A DNA stretch of 41,020 nucleotides, from the NCBI GenBank assembly GCA_938084715.1, contig CALKES010000026.1, positions 1 through 41,020 on the forward strand. The letters run 5' to 3'. Origin of the DNA: Candidatus Bipolaricaulota bacterium. GTDB taxonomy: Bacteria; Bipolaricaulota; Bipolaricaulia; Bipolaricaulales; Bipolaricaulaceae. Numbering within the stretch: position 1 is the first letter of the stretch; each line of letters opens with the position of its first letter. Shown piece after piece: positions 1-6,243 of the stretch. Position numbers and translations under genes: made by a program. The notes under the pieces were generated by a model. It did no database searches. It had not been told where the DNA came from and saw nothing but the letters and a program-made list of their open reading frames with translations.

Positions 1-154
1 ACTTGAGGAAGATGAGGCCGAGGACGACGTGCTTGTACTCGGCGGCGTCCATCGAGCCGCGCAGAGCTTCGGCCATGCGCCAGAGTTCGGCCTCGAAGCC
101 GACGGTGGCGCCGGTGGAGCTCGCCCGTCGCCCAGTCCCCCTTCCCCTGGCCAT
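1..154 (-). CDS. hsdM: Type I restriction-modification methylase subunit HsdM, N-terminal part (runs off window)
   Basis: HsdM is the adenine methyltransferase subunit of type I R-M complexes (HsdR2M2S). Only the first 51 codons are in the window; the gene continues past the left edge. The start ATG is at 152-154 on the minus strand, with an AGGGGG just upstream. After a short basic stretch the protein has [11 protein letters not shown], then [16 protein letters not shown], which is the characteristic start of HsdM (N-terminal helical domain) as I know the family. The first third of the fragment lies inside the left copy of a ~440-bp direct repeat, and the gene is preceded by a truncated duplicate of the cysS 3' end. 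A second, broken copy of this 5' end lies at 1950-2041. Catalytic motifs lie outside the window, so activity cannot be judged. Confidence 0.85.
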   Translation of the reverse strand, partial: MARGRGTGRRASSTGATVGFEAELWRMAEALRGSMDAAEYKHVVLGLIFLK

Positions 155-169
155 ATCCCCCTGAACGCG

Positions 170-198
170 ATCTTAGCGATGGGGCCAGGATCGGGCAA
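170..198 (-). promoter_or_regulatory. Putative sigma-70 promoter for hsdM
   Basis: On the minus strand TTGCCC (198-193) is followed by a 17-nt spacer and TAAGAT (175-170). Spacing and boxes fit the TTGNNN-N17-TANNNT form seen elsewhere in the window. Transcription would begin about 8-10 nt before the hsdM ATG, giving a very short leader. Confidence 0.4.
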
Positions 199-259
199 CG
201 GGATAAAGCGAAGACGGGCAACGGCCAAACCCACCGGACGGCCCGCGTTGCCGCTGTGC

Positions 260-526
260 CTAGGCGGAACTGGCCGACCCAGGGGCCCGCGGCCGGAATC
301 GCCCACGTCGTCCCCTCGGGCCCGTCCCGGAGCTCAACTCCCAGCTCCCCAGGCCTCTCCCGCACCCGGTTGGCGAGGGCAAACTACCTGGCCTTCCGCA
401 GCTCCCCCCGCAGCTCGACGAGGACCCGGATGAGCTCGTCGGCAAGATCCCCTGTCGCCGGCCGGGGCGCCTGGAACAGCCCCAGGCTCCCCCCGACCCG
501 CCGCACCAGCGCCGCGGCAGCCTTCG
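260..526 (-). pseudogene. cysS: Decayed duplicate of the cysS 3' end
   Basis: Read on the minus strand, this encodes the C-terminal tail of CysS: AAAALVRRVGGSLGLFQAP, then LADELIRVLVELRGELRK, almost identical to residues about 380-430 of the intact gene at 2147. An in-frame TAG at 384-386 replaces the Gln codon of the intact gene. A frameshift follows, because the terminal PRAPGSASSA and its stop at 260-262 are in another frame. There is no start codon or synthetase domain. It is a relic created by the ~440-bp duplication. Confidence 0.85.
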
Positions 527-527
527 G

Positions 528-627
528 CCAGTTCAAACCGTTTCGAGGCCGGGTCGTAGCGCCAATGGCGCGCCGGCTCCTCGTAGGGCGAGTTGACGAT
601 GAGACGATCAATGGTGGTCCGACCCAT
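528..627 (-). pseudogene. Truncated start of a Type III-like restriction nuclease/helicase
   Basis: About 33 codons remain, beginning MGRTTIDRLIVNSPYEEPAR and continuing HWRYDPASKRFELAEG. I recognise this as the N-terminus of the large DEAD-box/restriction subunit that follows a Mod-type methylase and a DUF2283 gene in many R-M operons. That recognition is from memory of the family. The reading frame collides with the cysS repeat at about 527, so the helicase and nuclease domains are gone. It starts 16 nt after the DUF2283 gene on the same strand, as expected for the original operon. Confidence 0.65.
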
Positions 628-643
628 ACCGTTTCAGTCAACC

Positions 644-850
644 TTACAGGGGCACCGCCTCGAACAGCAGTCGCCGCGTTTCTACACCAGGGGCCCGTTT
701 GGACAGATGGAGCATTTCGATCCCAACCACGCGCTCTTGGTCGTCGTAATCCACGATGATGCCCGGCGAGACTTCCTCCGAGCGGCTTGCCGGTGCTTCT
801 GTCAGAGTAAGGTACAGCGCATCGGCTTGTTGATCCACTTTCAGCTTCAT
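644..850 (-). CDS. DUF2283 family small protein (putative antitoxin-like)
   Basis: A 68-residue protein with the DUF2283 pattern: an MKLKVDQQADALYL start, then SEEVSPGIIVDYDDQERVVGIEML. The family is a small beta-rich fold of unknown biochemical role. It is very often encoded next to DUF4258 proteins, and the pair is suspected to act as a toxin-antitoxin module. The start ATG overlaps the stop of the DUF4258 gene by four bases (ATGA, 847-850), so the two are translationally coupled. The frame is intact although the genes on both sides (mod, res) are broken. Confidence 0.75.
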   Translation of the reverse strand: MKLKVDQQADALYLTLTEAPASRSEEVSPGIIVDYDDQERVVGIEMLHLSKRAPGVETRRLLFEAVPL

Positions 851-1095
851 GGGATCGTCCTCCTTCGATCAAAGAATGCCGTCACCACAAGGGGCGGTGT
901 CCTCTTGCTGTTGATGATAACCCGTAACACCCGATTGCCGAACTCCGGGATGCGTGCCAGCCGATGTTCTAGATCCGGGTTCACTGGATCGGGCTCGGTT
1001 ACTTCTGGCCGGGTCAATGCCTGTTCCACCCAGGCACTCCGAATTCGTCGCTTCTCCATTGCATCCCGTGCGTGTTCGGTCAGAACGTAATCCAT
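847..1095 (-). CDS. DUF4258 family small protein (putative RelE-like toxin partner)
   Basis: An 82-residue basic protein, MDYVLTEHARDAMEKRRI... followed by a conserved RLARI...RVLRVIINSKRTPPLVVTAFFD core. The HA..-M..R-I start and the C-terminal V(V/I)TAFFDRR segment are typical of DUF4258, a small family related in layout to RelE/HigB-type toxins. It lies 6 nt downstream of the mod remnant, is preceded by a GAGTGAGG-type ribosome site and overlaps the DUF2283 start by ATGA. The toxin role is inference from gene pairing; no catalytic residues are assigned. Confidence 0.7.
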   Translation of the reverse strand: MDYVLTEHARDAMEKRRIRSAWVEQALTRPEVTEPDPVNPDLEHRLARIPEFGNRVLRVIINSKRTPPLVVTAFFDRRRTIP

Positions 1096-1101
1096 GCCGC
1101 C

Positions 1102-1821
1102 TCACTCGGGAAGGTCGATCACCTTAAGGCTCTCGACGCCCCGGTCGTCCACAATCTTGACCGCGATGCGTTTGTGTTCGCCCGCTTCAAAGGGCAGCGA
1201 CTCGGTGCCCCAGTAGGCGCGGATGCGCTCGGGGTCAATTTCGGCTTTCAGGTTACGCGCCAACCTGGCCCAGCCCTCGTCGTCGCCGGCCATGGGGAAG
1301 AAGACTTGGCGCGGGTAGAGGCTGCGGCCGTCGTAGTCGGTATCGAGCATCCACAGGGCGATTTTTTCGCTGCCTCCCGATTCAATTTGCCCGGTTTTGA
1401 TGTTGTAGTAGTAATCGAAGCCGGCGCGGCCGCCGGTGGTGACCTTGTAGCGGGGATAGCCCTCACCCGGCCTTCGGCCACCCTCTCCCGGAGGGAGAGG
1501 GTTTCCCTCGCCCTCACTCCCTCTCCCACCGGGAGAGGGGAGTTTGCGCGCCGCCTCGATGATGGTCTTGGGGTCGATGCGCTCATGGACGTGGAGCGAG
1601 ACGGTCGGCACCTCGAAGGACGTGTGTTCCGCCTTGCCGGCCCAGACCAGTTGTGGGTCGAGGTGCGGGTCGTAGGCGTAGCGCTTCTTCTGCTGACCGA
1701 CGTCCGGGTCGGTCTCCGGCGTCACCAGCCCGGCGGGCGGGTTGTTCGGGCGCTCCTTGTCCCGATGCTCGTAGGACTCGATCCTGCGCTTTGCCGGACC
1801 CTCACCCTTCTTGCGCGGCAT
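1102..1821 (-). pseudogene. Internally deleted site-specific (Mod-type) DNA methyltransferase
   Basis: A 239-codon open frame starting at 1821 (CTGGAGG ribosome site 6 nt upstream; a longer frame to 1902 lacks one). The first ~90 residues (MPRKKGEGPAKRRIESYEHR..., NNPPAGLVTPETDPD, HVHERIDPKTIIEA) and the last ~115 (YKVTTGGRAGFDYYYNIKTG, LDTDYDGRSLYPRQVFFPM, AVKIVDDRGVESLKVIDL) are, as I recall the family, the two ends of a ~900-residue adenine methyltransferase. The central part with the SAM-binding and DPPY motifs is missing. At the join sits a low-complexity Gly/Pro/Glu stretch translated from a REP-like repeat. It is open but cannot be an active methylase. Confidence 0.75.
1461..1540. repeat. 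REP-like palindrome doublet inside the mod remnant
   Basis: Two near-identical small hairpins sit side by side: CCCTCTCCC-GGA-GGGAGAGGG at 1481-1501 and CCCTCTCCC-ACC-GGGAGAGGG at 1519-1539, flanked by CCCTCACC-type sequence. This resembles the intergenic REP-type repeats scattered through many high-GC genomes. Here it is read in frame as a Gly/Pro/Glu-rich linker in the mod frame, exactly where the methylase core is missing. It may mark the recombination that removed the core. Confidence 0.7.
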
Positions 1822-1949
1822 ATGTGCCTCCAGTCTTGGCTTTCCGTTGCTCGTGCTTGAAGCCCCCTCCGCAAGTTTTGGCCGGCATGGGGCCGTTGGC
1901 AACCGCCACGGTTGAGAAATCCCAGGATGTGAGAAGAGGAATGACCGTC

Positions 1950-2041
1950 CGCGCCTCGGCTATCTCCCAGAGCTCCGCTTCGTAGCCGACGGTGGCGTCG
2001 GTGGAGCTCGCCCGTCGCCCGGTCCCCCTTCCCCTGGCCAT
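1950..2041 (-). pseudogene. hsdM: Broken second copy of the hsdM 5' end
   Basis: Starting at 2041 the frame reads [14 protein letters not shown], then DATVGYEAELWEIAEA, which is the same start as the hsdM at the left edge. After about 30 codons the similarity stops and the frame continues with unrelated sequence to a stop at 1802, 20 bases inside the mod remnant. It lies in the right-hand direct repeat, just downstream of the intact cysS. The second half of the matching part is clearly more diverged than the first. Confidence 0.75.
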
Positions 2042-2411
2042 ATCCCCCTGAACGCGATCTTAGCGATGGGGCAAGGATCGGGCAACGGGATAAAGCGGAG
2101 ACGGGGAACGGCCAAACCCACCGGACGGCCCGCGATGCCGCTGTGCCTAGGCGGAACTGGCCGACCCAGGGGCCCGGGGCCGAATTGCCCACGTCGTCCC
2201 CTCGGGCCCGTCCCGGAGCTCGACCCCGAGCGCCGCGAGCCTCTCCCGCACCCGGTCGGCCAGGGCAAACTGCCGCCCCTTCCGCAGCTCCCCCCGCAGC
2301 TCGACGAGGACCCGGATGAGCTCGTCGGCAAGGTCCCCTGTCGCCGGCCGGGGCGCCTGGAACAGCCCCAGGCTCCCCCCAAGCCGGCGCACGAGCGCCG
2401 CGGCGGCCTTC
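1974..2411. repeat. Right copy of the ~440-bp direct repeat
   Basis: Partner of the repeat at 86-526. It contains the 3' end of the functional cysS (stop at 2147-2149) and the start of the broken hsdM copy, including the same TTGCCC-N17-TAAGAT promoter-like pair (2085-2057, minus strand). The distance between copies is about 1.45 kb and is filled by the Mod/DUF4258/DUF2283/Res remnant. Confidence 0.85.
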
Positions 2412-3553
2412 GCCCCCCCCAGGTCCCCGGCCTGCCTCCGCTCGTGCCCAATCCCCACGATCTCCTGGAGGACACCGAGCGCCCCGGGGGTGGTGAAGTC
2501 CTCCTCGAGCGCCCCGTGGAACCGGTCCTCCAGCGCCTGAAGCTCGGCGGAAACGTCCACACCGACTTCCCCGGGCAGGGCCTCGGCCGCCCACAGGAAG
2601 TCGTACACCCGGTCCACCGCCCGCCGGGCCTCGGCCACCGCCTCGTCGGAGTAGTCGAGGGGTTTGCGCCAGTCCCGGGAGAGGTAGAAGTAGCGCACAG
2701 CTTCACCGCCGTACTTGGCAACGACGTCACGGGCGTAGGCGAAGTTCCCCACCGACTTCCCCATCCGCTCGCCCCGCACGGTGAGGAGCCCGTTGTGGAG
2801 CCAGATCCGCACGAACGGCCTCCCGGTCAGGGCCTCGGCCTGGGCCAGCTCGTTCTCGTGGTGGGGGAAGATGAGGTCGCTCCCCCCGGCGTGGATGTCC
2901 ACCGTCTCCCCGAGGAGGTCCCGGGACATCACCACGCACTCGGTGTGCCAGCCGGGCCGCCCGTCCCCCCACGGGGAGGGCCAGGAGGGCTCGCCGGGCT
3001 TGCTCCTCTTCCAGAGGGCGAAGTCCAGGGGGTCCCGCTTCCGCTCGTCCACCTCGACCCGCGCCCCGGCCTCCTGCTCGTCCCGCGCCCGGCCGGAGAG
3101 CTTCCCGTACTCGGGAAAGCTCTGGACGGAGAAGTAGACGTCCCCGTCCACCACGTAGGCGTGGCCGGCTCGGAGGAGCTTCTCCACGAACGCGACCATC
3201 TGCGGGACGTAGGCCGTGGCCCGGGGGGAGTGGGTGGGGCGGGCCACCCCCAGGGCGGCCAGGTCCCGGAAGTACTCCTCGGTGTAGTGGGCGGCCACCT
3301 CCGCCGCCGACCGCCCCTGCTCCTGGGCCCGCCGGATGATCTTGTCGTCCACGTCGGTCACGTTCTGGACGTAGATCACCCGGTAGCCGCGGGACTCCAG
3401 GTACCGCCGCAGGGCGTCGAACACGATGATTGGCCGGGCGTTCCCGATGTGGATGAGGTCGTAGACCGTGGGGCCGCAGACGTACATCCGGACCGTCCCG
3501 TCGCGAACGTCGAGCTCCTCCAGCCTCCGGGTCAGCGTGTTGTAAAGCCGCAT
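2147..3553 (-). CDS. cysS: Cysteinyl-tRNA synthetase
   Basis: Charges tRNA-Cys with cysteine in the cytosol. The 468-residue length is normal for the family. The class I signature is clear: YVCGPTVYDLIHIGNARP at residues 24-41, with the zinc-ligand Cys26 and HIGN at 35-38; GWHTECVVMS and HHENELAQ supply the other zinc ligands. The KMSKS loop is the variant RMGKS around Met264, followed by VGNF. The C-terminal helical anticodon-binding region ends WAIRPRAPGSASSA. The ATG at 3553 has a GGAGGGAGG ribosome site. The last ~85 codons are duplicated as a pseudogene at 260-526. Confidence 0.97.
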   Translation of the reverse strand: MRLYNTLTRRLEELDVRDGTVRMYVCGPTVYDLIHIGNARPIIVFDALRRYLESRGYRVIYVQNVTDVDDKIIRRAQEQGRSAAEVAAHYTEEYFRDLAALGVARPTHSPRATAYVPQMVAFVEKLLRAGHAYVVDGDVYFSVQSFPEYGKLSGRARDEQEAGARVEVDERKRDPLDFALWKRSKPGEPSWPSPWGDGRPGWHTECVVMSRDLLGETVDIHAGGSDLIFPHHENELAQAEALTGRPFVRIWLHNGLLTVRGERMGKSVGNFAYARDVVAKYGGEAVRYFYLSRDWRKPLDYSDEAVAEARRAVDRVYDFLWAAEALPGEVGVDVSAELQALEDRFHGALEEDFTTPGALGVLQEIVGIGHERRQAGDLGGAKAAAALVRRLGGSLGLFQAPRPATGDLADELIRVLVELRGELRKGRQFALADRVRERLAALGVELRDGPEGTTWAIRPRAPGSASSA

Positions 3554-3589
3554 CGCTCCGCCCTCCCTCCGGTCGTGGGCATCGGGGCA

Positions 3590-3618
3590 ATCCTACGCGG
3601 GAGCAGGGTCCCGCCCAA
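3590..3618 (-). promoter_or_regulatory. cysS promoter (TTGGGC-N17-TAGGAT)
   Basis: On the minus strand TTGGGC (3618-3613) and TAGGAT (3595-3590) are separated by 17 nt. The predicted start is about 30 nt before the cysS ATG and leaves room for the visible ribosome site. The region overlaps the -10 box of the divergent gene at 3645. Confidence 0.5.
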
Positions 3619-3632
3619 GGGCGGCGGGCGGG

Positions 3633-3638
3633 CATAAT
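3633..3638 (+). promoter_or_regulatory. -10 box for the small exporter gene, probably leaderless
   Basis: CATAAT ends only 6 nt before the ATG at 3645 and there is no Shine-Dalgarno between them. A start about 7 nt downstream of the box would coincide with the ATG. No good -35 box is seen. Confidence 0.4.
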
Positions 3639-3644
3639 CGGCGC

Positions 3645-4106
3645 ATGGACCTCGGGGCGGTGGGACGGGTGCTCCTCCTGTCGGCGCTCCCGATCTCGGA
3701 GCTCCGGGGCGGGATCCCCCTCGCCCTCGCCCTCGGCCTCCTCCCCGCCCCCGCCTACCTCCTCGCCGTGGTTGGAAACCTCCTCCCGGTCCCCCTTCTC
3801 CTCATCGTCCTCCCACGGCTCCTCCCTCTCTTGGGCCGGCTTCCCGGAGGGGCCGGGCGCCTCGTCGGGAAGTACCTGGGCTGGCAGCGGGCCCGGAACG
3901 AACGGCGGGTCCACCGCTGGGGGGCGTGGGCCCTCTTCCTCCTCGTGGCCGTCCCCCTCCCGGCCACCGGGGCCTGGACGGGGTCGCTTGTGGCCGCGCT
4001 CCTGGGGGTGCCAGCTCGGAGGGCCTTCCCCCCCATCGCCGCCGGCGTCCTCGCCGCAGGCGCCCTGGTCCTCCTCGCCTCCCTGGGGGTGATCGCCCTC
4101 CTCTAG
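3645..4106 (+). CDS. Small multidrug export family membrane protein (COG2426-like)
   Basis: A 153-residue integral membrane protein. Hydrophobic segments cover roughly residues 5-30, 32-62, 92-112 and 115-153. The motif ISELRGGIPLALALG near the N-terminus and PLPATGAWTGSLVAALLG in the second half are the signatures of the small multidrug export (Sm_multidrug_ex) family. The true substrate of most members is unknown. The gene lies upstream of mgtE (46 nt gap) and divergent from cysS. Confidence 0.8.
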   Translation: MDLGAVGRVLLLSALPISELRGGIPLALALGLLPAPAYLLAVVGNLLPVPLLLIVLPRLLPLLGRLPGGAGRLVGKYLGWQRARNERRVHRWGAWALFLLVAVPLPATGAWTGSLVAALLGVPARRAFPPIAAGVLAAGALVLLASLGVIALL

Positions 4107-4138
4107 GCCGGCCGCGGGCAAGGGAGGAAGCCCAGGGG

Positions 4139-4144
4139 TATAGT
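4139..4144 (+). promoter_or_regulatory. -10 box (TATAGT) for mgtE, probably leaderless
   Basis: TATAGT ends 8 nt before the mgtE ATG (4153) and no ribosome site lies between. Transcription would start at or next to the start codon. A good -35 box is not visible at 17 nt. Confidence 0.45.
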
Positions 4145-4152
4145 CGGCCCCG

Positions 4153-5463
4153 ATGCCCGAGGAGACCCGGCTCGACGTGGGCGAGCTCATCCGCCGCCAC
4201 CCGGCGGAGATCGCCGACATCCTCGCCACCCTCAAGGAGGACGAGGCTGTCGAGCTCCTCCGCCGGCTCTACCTCCGCCGGGCCGCGGCCGAGCCCCTGG
4301 GGGAGATGGAGCCCGAGGAGGCAGCGCGGCTGCTGGCCGAACTCAACCGAGAGGACGCGGCCCACATCCTGTCCCACATGGAGCCGGACGACGCGGTGGA
4401 CCTCCTCGCCGAGCTCCCCCCAGAGACAGTCCAGGACATCCTCTCCCGCCTGGGGACCCGCACCGCGCGGAAGCTCGGGGACCTCCTCGCCTACCCGCCG
4501 GACACCGCCGGCGGCCTCATGTCCACCGAGGTCGTCGCCCTCCCGGCGGACATGACCGCCGAGGAGGCAATCCGGGTTCTCAGGGCCAAGGCCGAGGAGG
4601 CGGAGACCGTCTACTACGCCTACGTGACGGACGAGAAAGGGAAGCTCCTCGGGGTCCTCTCCTTGCGGGACCTCGTCCTCGCCCGCCCCGAGACCCCCCT
4701 CCGGGCGATCATGAAGTCCGACGCCATCACCCTCCCCGTGACGATGGACGTGGAGGAGGTGGCGAGGGCGTTTGACAAGTACAACTTCCTCGCCCTCCCG
4801 GTGGTCGATGAAGCGGGGCGGCTCCTGGGGATCGTCACGATCGACGACGTGCTCGACGTGATGCGGAAGGAGGCCACCGAGGATGCGCTGAAGCTGGGCG
4901 GCATTCCCGCTGGCGAGGACCACCCCCTCGATCCGCCCCAGGTATCGGTCCGCAAGCGCCTCCCCTGGCTCATGGTCCTCGTCCTCCTCAACCTGACCGT
5001 GGCGGCGGTGATCCGCCAGTTCGAGGGGACGATCGCCGAGATCGCGTTCGTAGCGGCCCTCATGCCCCTCATCGCCGACATGAGCGGGAACGCCGCGGCC
5101 CAGGCCCTGGCCGTGGCCATCCGCGGGATCGCCGTGGGGGCGGTGGGGTGGGCGAACCTCCCCTGGCTCATGTGGAAGGAGCTCCGGGTGGGGATCCTCG
5201 CCGGGCTGGCCCTCGGAGTCCAGATCGGGCTCATCGCCGCCCTCCTCTGGGGAAGGCCGCTGTTCGGCCTCGTGGCGGGGATCGCCCTTGCTGGGACCAC
5301 GATCGGGGCTTGCCTCACTGGAGGGATACTGCCGTTCCTGTTCCGCCGCGTCGGCCTCGACCCGGCGATGATGTCCGGGCCTGTCGCGACCACGATCGGG
5401 GACCTCATCGGGATTGGACTCTTCCTAGGCCTGGCCACGGTCTTCCTCCCCTACCTCGCGTGA
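4153..5463 (+). CDS. mgtE: Magnesium transporter MgtE
   Basis: A Mg2+ channel/transporter of the SLC41-related MgtE family, 436 residues. Order of parts: N-terminal superhelical MgtE_N domain (about 1-120, repeated acidic helices such as LLAELNREDAAHIL), tandem CBS domains (about 123-235, MSTEVVALPADMT... to DDVLDVMRKE), a linker helix, then five membrane helices from about residue 271 to the end. The pore-type segment LIADMSGNAAAQALAVAIRG is present. Mg2+ binding between MgtE_N and CBS normally closes the channel. The stop overlaps the next start by GTGA (5460-5463), so the genes form an operon. Confidence 0.95.
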   Translation: MPEETRLDVGELIRRHPAEIADILATLKEDEAVELLRRLYLRRAAAEPLGEMEPEEAARLLAELNREDAAHILSHMEPDDAVDLLAELPPETVQDILSRLGTRTARKLGDLLAYPPDTAGGLMSTEVVALPADMTAEEAIRVLRAKAEEAETVYYAYVTDEKGKLLGVLSLRDLVLARPETPLRAIMKSDAITLPVTMDVEEVARAFDKYNFLALPVVDEAGRLLGIVTIDDVLDVMRKEATEDALKLGGIPAGEDHPLDPPQVSVRKRLPWLMVLVLLNLTVAAVIRQFEGTIAEIAFVAALMPLIADMSGNAAAQALAVAIRGIAVGAVGWANLPWLMWKELRVGILAGLALGVQIGLIAALLWGRPLFGLVAGIALAGTTIGACLTGGILPFLFRRVGLDPAMMSGPVATTIGDLIGIGLFLGLATVFLPYLA

Positions 5464-5939
5464 GAACGGTCCTCTTCTTCCTCGGAAGCTTCGTCACCCT
5501 TGGGATCGCGGCCGGGATTACCCCGTACCCCGTGGGGTGGCGGCTCGCCGCGGGGGGGCTCTTGCTCCTCCTCTGGGCCTACGGCCTGGTCCGGGGGGCC
5601 CAAGGGAGGCTGCGGCCCGGCTCCCCGGTGTTCCTCCTCCCCGGCCACGCCCTCCTCTTCCTTGCCCTGGGCCTGGTGGGCGCCGAGGCGGGGAGGTGGG
5701 CCTGGATCCCCGTGGCCCCCCTCACCCTCCTCCTCGACCTCGCCGGCGGTCGCTCGCTTGCCCGCGCCCTGTACGCTATACTCTGGCTCGATCTTTTTGC
5801 CCTGCTGCACCAGGTGGTGGCCCTCGGCCGCGATCTCACGGGGACTCCGCTTCTTCTGTGGACCGTGGGGTTGGGAGCGGTGGCCGTCCTCTACGTGGCG
5901 AGCGGCGTGCGAAGACTAGGAAAAGGAGTGGTGCGATGA
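5460..5939 (+). CDS. Hydrophobic membrane protein of unknown function
   Basis: A 159-residue protein made almost entirely of membrane helices (about five segments: 4-20, 26-43, 56-75, 80-100, 128-150). I recognise no family. The GTG start overlaps the mgtE stop (GTGA) and its own stop overlaps the yajC start (ATGA), so it is translated between a Mg2+ transporter and Sec accessory genes. A role in membrane biogenesis or in modulating either neighbour is conceivable, but nothing in the sequence shows it. A longer frame beginning inside mgtE is a shadow. Confidence 0.7.
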   Translation: MRTVLFFLGSFVTLGIAAGITPYPVGWRLAAGGLLLLLWAYGLVRGAQGRLRPGSPVFLLPGHALLFLALGLVGAEAGRWAWIPVAPLTLLLDLAGGRSLARALYAILWLDLFALLHQVVALGRDLTGTPLLLWTVGLGAVAVLYVASGVRRLGKGVVR

Positions 5940-6235
5940 TCGGGTACGCGCAGACCGGGGCAGAGGCCCAGACGACCCAGTCCCTCATCACCCTGGTGGT
6001 GATGCTGGTGGCGTTCGCCGCCATCTTCTACTTCCTCCTCGTCCGGCCCCAGCGCCGGCGGCAGAAGGAGCACCGGGACCTCCTGAGCTCCCTCAAGCGA
6101 GGAGACCGGGTCGTCACCGCAGGCGGGATCTACGGGACGATCGAGGACATGACCGAGGACTCCGTGACCCTGGTGGTGGAGGAGGGCAAGATCCGCCTCG
6201 CCAAGGGGAGCATCGTGGACAAGGTGCGGAAATAG
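5936..6235 (+). CDS. yajC: Preprotein translocase subunit YajC
   Basis: A 99-residue inner-membrane accessory protein of the Sec translocon that associates with SecDF. One N-terminal membrane helix (about 17-37, LITLVVMLVAFAAIFYFLLV) is followed by RPQRRRQKEH and the conserved cytosolic part LKRGDRVVTAGGIYGTI, characteristic of YajC. The ATG overlaps the previous stop (ATGA) and has an AAGGAG ribosome site. The next gene is secD, the canonical partner. Confidence 0.93.
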   Translation: MIGYAQTGAEAQTTQSLITLVVMLVAFAAIFYFLLVRPQRRRQKEHRDLLSSLKRGDRVVTAGGIYGTIEDMTEDSVTLVVEEGKIRLAKGSIVDKVRK

Positions 6236-6243
6236 GGGGATCG

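Larger units (their letters stand above)
86..526. repeat. Left copy of a ~440-bp direct repeat (hsdM 5' end + cysS 3' end)
   Basis: This segment matches 1974-2411 over its whole length at roughly 90% identity by eye, in the same orientation. It carries the hsdM start, the hsdM promoter region and the last ~85 codons of cysS. Identity stops abruptly at about 526, where the sequence becomes the start of a nuclease gene. In this copy the cysS portion has decayed while the hsdM portion continues as a coding frame, the reverse of the other copy. The two copies bracket the Mod/Res remnant. Confidence 0.85.

Noticed and set aside
1461-1540. Start of a CRISPR array
   Set aside because: Only two palindromic units with no unique spacer of constant length; matches REP-type repeats.
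1822-1902. Longer start for the mod remnant
   Set aside because: The ATG at 1902 has no ribosome site and adds non-family sequence; the one at 1821 has GGAGG and the family N-terminus.
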